Shown here one piece after another: positions 58,201-64,000 of a DNA stretch of 64,000 nt. The notes under the pieces are model-generated. The model was not told where the DNA came from, did not search any database, and saw nothing but the letters and a program-made list of their open reading frames with translations. Each line of letters begins with the position of its first letter. Position 1 is the stretch's first letter. A program made the position numbers and the translations under genes. Source of the stretch: Triatoma infestans (taxonomy: Eukaryota; Arthropoda; Insecta; Hemiptera; Reduviidae); assembly GCA_011037195.1 (NCBI GenBank), contig JAAEAF010003346.1, positions 1-64,000 on the forward strand, in the 5' to 3' direction.

Positions 58201-60300
58201 AAAAGGAGGGTAACTTTCTTGTCCAGACAAGAAGAGTCCAATTAGAGTCAAAAAATCAGTATGAAGCTTTTTAAACGCTACTGCTCATCGCTTGCATTTC
58301 TACACTACGCTCTTTAATTACGCTCAGCCCTAAATAAATAGCGAAATTTAAAATCCCCCCTCTATATTGAAATTTATTGTTTAAACAAAATAATGAAGTT
58401 ATTAATAATTTTAAAGTTTAAACTTGCAGATATAAACTTCTTTGACAGTTTCTTAAACTTTCTACAAGAACAAGTGAAGAAGAAAATTGGAAAAAACTAT
58501 TTATTGATCATTATTTGTCTGTGCGAACGGGACCGCAGCTTGTGATTTCGAGAAAGGGAAAGTTAGAAGATTAATTTTGAAAGAAAATGATAAAAGTGAT
58601 TTTTCCGTCAAAGAAGATAAATTAATTTCAAATCTTTTAAATCTTTAATCTGGTTGAATGGAAATACGGTGGAGCCTGTGTAGTGTGTGTGAAAGTAAAC
58701 AATATGACCTTAAACGAGCTGTTCAAACTGCATTTCACTTTAACAAACTCTATCGGTCACATTAGCCAACTTAAATATATCTATATCATCACCTTATTCG
58801 TAATCAGGACAACATAATTTGCATTGTTGATACTGAATTCACCCACCCGTCTGGAAACTTATGGCAACGTGTTTATATGTACTTTATATATTTGTGAAAG
58901 TAACACTTATACTTTGCTAAACACCTAAATACTGTTTTTTTTTGACTTGATTTTCACCACATAGAGTACAGTAAGCAATGCACGCGTGGCATTTTGATTA
59001 GAATTCCATATTCAACAAATTAGATTTAGAGCAATTAAGAGTCTTATATGGATTTTTCACTTTCTGACTGCTATGTCGAATTTTTGGAACATGAGTTTTC
59101 TCAAAAACGGCTACAACGATTTTCTTTACGCTTGGAATGCTCACAGCCCCCCCCCCAATTCACACGTTCTCTCTAATTTGAAATATTTTTGCCCAAAAAA
59201 TTGATTTTACGGGGTTATTTGCGGGAGGGGGGTTGTCTGTTAAGTTTTGAATTTAAATTGCACAAGCTTTGCTGGTATTTACAGAATACGCCCCTCCAGT
59301 ATAAAAGGTTGAACCACTATAATTTTCTTTTTTGGCCGGCACAGCTAGACATTTAAAACGTAGCAGTTATTAAGGAAATTTTTCTTTAAATCTATATAGA
59401 ACTAAAATATATGTGTATTTAGGACCATTACTTTTATTTGCAATTTTTTCTAAGACATTTGATTTTTTGGCGCCTTCAAAATTTCGCGATTCCCAAAAAA
59501 TGTTTATTGGTAGCCCACCTACTATTGTTCTACAGCGCCATTTAATTTTATGTTTCCTTGTTAAATATTTCAATAGAGGAAATCATTCAATCGTAATCAT
59601 TCCTGGGCCTTCAAAATATTTTATACCCGATACAAACTCAATTTAGAGAAATCGCAATACTTTCTCTTATCAGCAGTAAGGAGAAAATGTCAAAGATTTA
59701 TTTAGAAATTTTATTAATTGTCTTGTAAAAGATTTAATATGATGTGAGAAAACTACGTAAATAAAACACCACGAATATAATTGAAGGGCATTATTATTTT
59801 TTTTTTGTTTTGGCATAAACATTAGTTTGGCATTATGGCAACACTGTTGCTAACAAGTGTGGTGCTATTAGGTAATTGTGTTTCAAACAATTAATTGTTG
59901 GCAACATTTAATACAATCGTACATTTTTTTTACTTCTATATGTTGCGCTGTAAAAGGAAATATTAAGATTTGAGGCAAAATTTTCAACATTGTTTTTTTT
60001 TTTTTTTTTTACCGTCTTTTCTTTTAACCACTACCAACTACCAATGTAGTTTTGGAAGTTCGGTGAATAAGAAACAATTTTGTATTTTTTAAATGTAAAT
60101 AGTCCTTGTGCGAGCTACTGGATGTCTCAAACAACAACAACAACAAAATCAATATATAGCTCAAAAGTGGCATATAGATGCCGCCATGAGTAACAAAGAT
60201 CATTTAAGGTTTCCGCAGCCATTTTTATGAAAAACATTTAAGATTTCGTGTTGAGACTGCGTCAGTGGTTTGCTAGAAACCGACGTTTTGCCCATATTGC
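58201..60300. repeat. AT-rich sequence with mixed-orientation TMR fragments
   Basis: 58900-59350 contains minus-strand TMR blocks ('TTCTCAAAAACGGCTACAAC', 'ATTTGAAATATTTTTGCC'). 59420-59690 has plus-like blocks ending in 'ATACTTTCTCTTATCAGCAG' with 'TAAGGAGAAAAT'. The remainder (58201-58900, 59700-60300) shows no recognisable element. Confidence 0.45.
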
Positions 60301-60715
60301 AAATATAATGGATGTGTTAGGTGGAGAGAATTTGTCTGGTTGATGAAATAAGACTGACTTTGTTTAACCCTGGTTAACTAATATATTAATTAAGTGATAC
60401 AGACTGCCTGGACTTTGCAATAGAGAAATGTTTAAGATAGAATGGTAAATGGGTAATGACACGTAGTGATTGAATGTATTGAACTGTCCTCAACTGTATT
60501 GAACTGAACTGTGTTTTCTATGGACTGTACGTCGCTATATTTATACAGTTTCTCCCACTCCAATCCGAGAGAGTGGTTTGAGTTTGTTTCTCTTATCTTT
60601 ACTCTCTTTCGTTGCTGATCTCTCTTTGGTTGCTGTTATAGCAATGAGCTTCTTCATAATTGTTTCTTCTTGAAAGCTAATGAATGGCTCCATTGTTTTA
60701 TTAAGTTTAGATTCT
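60301..60715. repeat. Possible diverged LTR-like repeat (unresolved)
   Basis: 'CGCTATATTTATACAGTTTC', 'TCCCACTCCAATCCGAGAGA' (60533-60575) parallels 'GGCTATATTTAAACAGAGTC', 'CCCACTCTAGTCTGG' at 63587-63625. Similar spacing and a TATA-like core suggest copies of one promoter-bearing repeat. Ends were not identified. Confidence 0.3.
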
Positions 60716-60970
60716 CCCAATTTATGTAAAATAGAAGAGAAGTAAACAATCAGTAAAAATTACAAGTTTGGAGACTTTCTCATAACTTTGTACATTGCAG
60801 TAAGAGAAAGTCTTGTGATTGATTATTATTATTATTTTTTCTTTTTGTAATTCTGGTGACGGAACCTAAACTATAGTCTAAACCGAAGTTAATATCCACC
60901 AACCGGAAGTGCTAATTTACTGAATGGATTTTTTTTTTCAGTTTTTCGCGATTTTCTCCCACGAGTTTCT
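60716..60970. repeat. TMR fragments in both orientations
   Basis: 'GCAGTAAGAGAAAGTCTTGT' (60799) is a plus right end. 'CACCAACCGGAAGTGCTAAT' (60898) followed by 'TTTTCGCGATTTTCTCCCA' is a minus-strand monomer start. Confidence 0.55.
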
Positions 60971-60979
60971 TTCAAAAGA

Positions 60980-61350
60980 TTAATTAGACTGAACATGACG
61001 GCTGAAGTCCACTATCCCAGACACCGACACCAATTGAGGCTTATTGAGGCTTCCATTGTAGGTACAGTGTGAGAAACCTCCCCTCTCCATGAAGTTAAGA
61101 CGCTGCCAAACTATAATCTCCTCTGGTCTCAGTGTGCCAAAGATCTCATAGCGCAATTCGGCGATTGCAGCCCAATCGAACAACATGTGCAAAGAGGCCG
61201 TTTCCTCCTCCACCTGATACAGTCTACACAAAGATTCCGAGTTGATTGCCCCCAACCTTATGTAGGTGTTTCTTGAACCTACCATGCCCTGTGAAAAAAA
61301 GGCCTGTCATCAGATTAATCTTAGGTTCCTTCCTAAACATAGGGTCTCTT
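60980..61350 (-). pseudogene. RNase H-group LINE, C-terminal knuckle part
   Basis: Minus-strand frames give TGHGRFKKHLHKVG then AINSESLCRLYQVEEETASL and HMLFDWAAIAELRYEI, the TGH...HL...C..C..EEET..H.L element of this LINE group. One knuckle cysteine has become tyrosine/glutamine-flanked and the frame shifts near 61275. It is the downstream half of the RNase H fragment at 62030-62350, separated by an AT-rich insertion. Confidence 0.7.
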
Positions 61351-62029
61351 TGGTTGCATATTTTATTTTTATTTATTATAAACACTGTATTGAAGCCTAA
61401 TATGCTTATTACAGGGAGTTGGGTAAAATCAAGAGATTATATGAACAAAAATTCGAATTAATGCAGAGGTAGCTGAAAACTAAGTAACAAAGAAAAAATA
61501 TATACATAAGTTTTTACTTTATGAGCTATATATCTAACTTTTCTGCCTGGTCTATCATTTCCTTTTATTCTTCTTTCAATTTTTTTTTCTCCCCATTATT
61601 ATATCTATTCCTCACCTATGCATCTTCACATAACTATACACAACACAAACATAAACTATAGACCAAACTGTAAGAGGATAACTGCAAATAAAAATAAAAA
61701 CAGCAAAGTAGAATTCAAAACGTAAAAAGAAAAATTAATCACTCAATACAGAATACCTAAAAAGTTATACATAAACAATATCTAGACGATCATAAAGCTA
61801 AATTTACAGTATAAGTTAGAATGATCAATTATGCACTTAATTTCAATTTCCTCAAGTTGTGACTGTTTAAGATATAAAAGTAGACATGATTTAATTTTTC
61901 AACAGAAACAATGTCTAATATGTTAATAATATTGTTATAATCATCTGAGTTCATTGGTTCCATATTTAAACACCTTTGATATAATAATTTGGTCGTGTTT
62001 AAGTCTTGGACTTAGTTTGCAGTGATTGT
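61351..62029. mobile_element. AT-rich insertion splitting a LINE
   Basis: About 680 bp of much more AT-rich DNA lies between the two collinear parts of the minus-strand LINE. No terminal repeats or duplication were recognised by eye, so its nature is unknown. Confidence 0.35.
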
Positions 62030-62350
62030 GTCGTGGTCACTCCGGAAGCCATTTTGTGATCGATGCACTTAGTATCCATTTGGTTATCCCTAGAACAGGT
62101 TCCGGACCACAGAACGGAGTGTTCGTCCACTTTCCTGGCCAGTAGGTCGACTACTTCATTACCTCTAATCCTCTAATATGTTCCGGCATCCACTCCAGCC
62201 AGATTTTATTGTGTTGGAAATGTTCTGTCAGAGTTTCTCTGCACTCCCTGACCAGGGATGAGGTGATTCTGAAGGCGGCGAGAGCCTTCAATAGCCTGGC
62301 TGTCCGAAAAGATGTGAATCTTCCTATTTTCAAAACTGATAACTCCATAA
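62030..62350 (-). pseudogene. RNase H-group LINE, RNase H part
   Basis: The minus-strand reading LLKALAAFRITSSLVRECRE, LTEHFQHNKIWLEWMPEH, then in shifted frames NEVVDLLARK and FCGPEPVLGITKW is the second half of RNase H with the linker seen in the LINE at 43.3 kb (GPEPAVG). PGH has decayed to PEH. Frameshifts make it non-functional. Confidence 0.72.
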
Positions 62351-62455
62351 CACTTTTATTTGAAGCATTTTTCCAGGAAAATTTGTTTGGGGGGGGAGTA
62401 TTCTGGGAAGAGGGGAAGCAGCAACGTTAAGCTATCCTTTGAAATATTATAACAT
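62351..62455 (-). repeat. TMR fragment
   Basis: 'TAACACTTTTATTTGAAGCA', 'TTTTCCAGGAAAATTTG' and 'GGAGTATTCTGGGAAGAGGG' are reverse-complement mid-monomer blocks. Confidence 0.45.
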
Positions 62456-62626
62456 TGGCGGGCTTAACGTCCAACTACCAAATTAGGTGTCGTGGACGGG
62501 GGCGGAAGCACCTACTTTACTATTAACATTTTTTAAACAAATATAAAATTTAGTTATACGCTGGACTCGAACTGGGGTCCTCCCACTTACAAGTCCATGC
62601 TCATAACCAATACACCAACACCCGCC
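62456..62626 (-). mobile_element. tRNA-derived SINE, copy 2
   Basis: The minus strand begins GGCGGGTGTTGGTGTATTGG, with an A-box-like TGGTGTATTGGTTATGAGCA and a good B box GTTCGAGTCC. It then continues 'AAAATGTTAATAGTAAAGTA', 'GGTGCTTCCGCCC', 'ACGACACCTAATTTGG' and 'TTAAGCCCGCC', the same body as copy 1 at 19019-19220. The head keeps Pol III promoter boxes, but the body identifies it as a SINE, not a tRNA gene. Confidence 0.85.
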
Positions 62627-62638
62627 AACCAATACACC

Positions 62639-62715
62639 AACCTTGCGCAGTGGCAATATCGTAACCAATGAAGGTCTCCTGAGGTGCGATTATTGCTAGT
62701 TGAAAACTTTTACCT
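62639..62715 (+). pseudogene. U4 snRNA retropseudogene, 5' half only
   Basis: AACCTTGCGCAGTGGCAATA, TCGTAACCAATGAAGGTCTC, CTGAGGTGCGATTATTGCTA and GTTGAAAACTTTTACC follow insect U4 snRNA from its 5' end. They include the U6-pairing stems and the 5' stem-loop with its kink-turn (CCAATGA...CTGAGG). The similarity stops after about 75 nt, so the 3' stem-loop and Sm site are absent, and an (ATT)n tail follows. Hence it is a truncated, LINE-style retrocopy. It starts 13 bp from the head of the inverted SINE. Confidence 0.85.
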
Positions 62716-62717
62716 AT

Positions 62718-62741
62718 AATTATTATTATTATTATTATTAA
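62718..62741. repeat. (ATT)n tail
   Basis: Eight ATT units follow the U4 fragment and probably represent its retrotransposition tail, like the (AAT)n tails of nearby LINEs. Confidence 0.8.
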
Positions 62742-62744
62742 ATG

Positions 62745-64000
62745 GTTCAGCAGACAGACAGAGAAAAGTTGATTATCTTCTTAATATTATATAAGTAATT
62801 CAACTATCACTCCAACTAGGGGCACTAAAATGGAAACAAATTATTGAAAAATTATTATCAGTAATGAATGACTTTTACAATGAGTAATGAAACAAAAAGA
62901 AGTCAGATGCTATAAATTGTGATGGTTTATAAAGTATATAAAAAGAATGATGTTACATAAAAGTAAAAAAATGATGTAAAATAGTAAGAATATTGCAAGG
63001 TCATAACAAAATATGCTAAACAAGTTATCAATGATAACAGGTTATTAAAAAAAATAAAAATAAAAAATAGTCATAAAAATGTTGTAAAACGTAATAAATA
63101 CGAACAAAAGATGTGTGTCTTTAAGAGATTAGTTTTTATTTTAATATAACTATGGAAAAATAGAAATTGATTATGTTATACAGAGTTTAGGATTTTAATA
63201 ACATTAAGGGATTTTATTATTAATTTTTATTTTATGATCAATCAAAGTATTTTTTTCATTGTAGGTGAAATTACAGTTAGTCTTACATTTTTATTAAAAA
63301 AAAATCTGGTGTGAAACACTCACCTACTCTCTCTTACTGGAACCAGTCTTTAAGAGTTGAAAATATTTCTTTAATACTGATTTCTGCAATGAATCTTTGT
63401 AAGAAGAAGGGTTTATAAGAACAAATAAACTGGAAATAATGCTGAACACTGTGATCATGAGACTTTACACGTATATGAGAAATTAGGTAGCGAGAGACTT
63501 AGAGTGAGTGAAGAGAAGGGTAAGTAGTTGGTTGCTGACGTGTTTTAACTGGTGTATAAACTGTCCCATGTAGGAGGTCTAGCGCGGCTATATTTAAACA
63601 GAGTCTCTCTCCCACTCTAGTCTGGCCTAAGTAGCGAGTGAGACTCTCAATTTTCTGTGTGTGTGTGTCTCTCTCTCTCTGCTTTAGATACCTCTCTTCG
63701 GATCCTATTATGTGATCTTACTAAAAAAATTAATTCTAAGCCGATCTGGAAAGTATTCTTTTCTACCATTTTGTCAATGAACAAGCCATAATGAAGATAT
63801 GGGCGAGTTTAATGGCAATAATGGAATGTGGGTACAGATGTTTTTAGGATGTAGATGTGTGACCATGGACAAACAAAATGACAAACCTATTGTCACCTGG
63901 AAGGTACCTAGTCTGTGGATAGGCCCTATTTAGTGGTTATGTTTGTATAGTGTACATACTTGACTGTAAACGATTATGGAAATATGCAGGTGCAAATGAG
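62745..64000. other. AT-rich end of window with repeat debris
   Basis: A TMR left end 'ATCTGGTGTGAAACACTCAC' with 'CTCTCTCTTACTGGAACCAG' lies at 63304-63346. The possible LTR-like repeat described at 60.3 kb recurs at about 63520-63720, including (GT)n and (TC)n at 63656-63680. No coding region was recognised. Confidence 0.5.

Noticed and set aside
62572..62626. tRNA gene on the minus strand
   Set aside because: The A and B boxes are good, but the segment continues into a body shared with the copy at 19019, so it is a SINE head.
62639..62715. Functional U4 snRNA gene
   Set aside because: Only the 5' half is present; the 3' stem-loop and Sm site are missing and an (ATT)n tail follows.

Overview
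The window is one stretch of an AT-rich insect genome, full of microsatellites and transposable elements. It carries one recognisable protein-coding gene: the ecdysone-induced nuclear receptor E75 (Eip75B/NR1D3, the insect relative of Rev-erb), on the + strand from about 15.4 kb to 32.8 kb. The insect assignment rests on E75 itself and on an insect-like U4 snRNA fragment. The order cannot be fixed from the sequence; a hemimetabolous insect is only a guess.

E75 (15953-30848). Six coding exons join in frame through GT-AG introns into a 751-residue receptor: a short N-terminus, zinc finger 1 (exon 2), zinc finger 2 (exon 3), the hinge and ligand-binding domain (exons 4-6), and a long Q/H-rich F domain ending in a [13 protein letters not shown] motif. 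Two further starts give shorter isoforms. A B-type start at 22895 reads directly into exon 3 and lacks finger 1 (698 aa). A D-type start exon at 28221-28287 splices to exon 4 and lacks both fingers (658 aa). Each alternative start has a GC-richer, initiator-containing candidate promoter and an upstream stretch with few or no ATGs. Inverted-repeat ecdysone-receptor-like sites lie upstream and in introns 2-3. They include one exact consensus match (17266-17278) and, 68 bp downstream, an hsp27-type site. FTZ-F1-like and ROR/HR3/E75-like half-sites lie in the D-type promoter.

1-15.4 kb is AT-rich 5' flank (or an intron of a longer E75 transcript), with fragments of a non-coding repeat family. 32.8-64 kb is a transposon graveyard: several 5'-truncated LINEs, some with RNase H domains; an internally deleted mariner with intact TIRs and TA duplication; two solo LTRs of one family in opposite orientation, each with a 4-bp target duplication; two tRNA-derived SINE copies; and a U4 snRNA retropseudogene head-to-head with one SINE.

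The commonest unexplained element is a roughly 1-kb non-coding repeat, called TMR here for 'three-monomer repeat'. It is built of three diverged ~300-bp monomers, each starting with an ETS-like CACTTCCGGTT box, between a TGGTGTGAAACACTCACA left end and a right-end hairpin (ACTTCCTCTTACT/AGTAAGAGGAAGT). LINE, LTR and poly-T insertions sit inside individual copies, which gives a relative order of insertion. No CRISPR array, rRNA gene or intact functional tRNA gene was seen.
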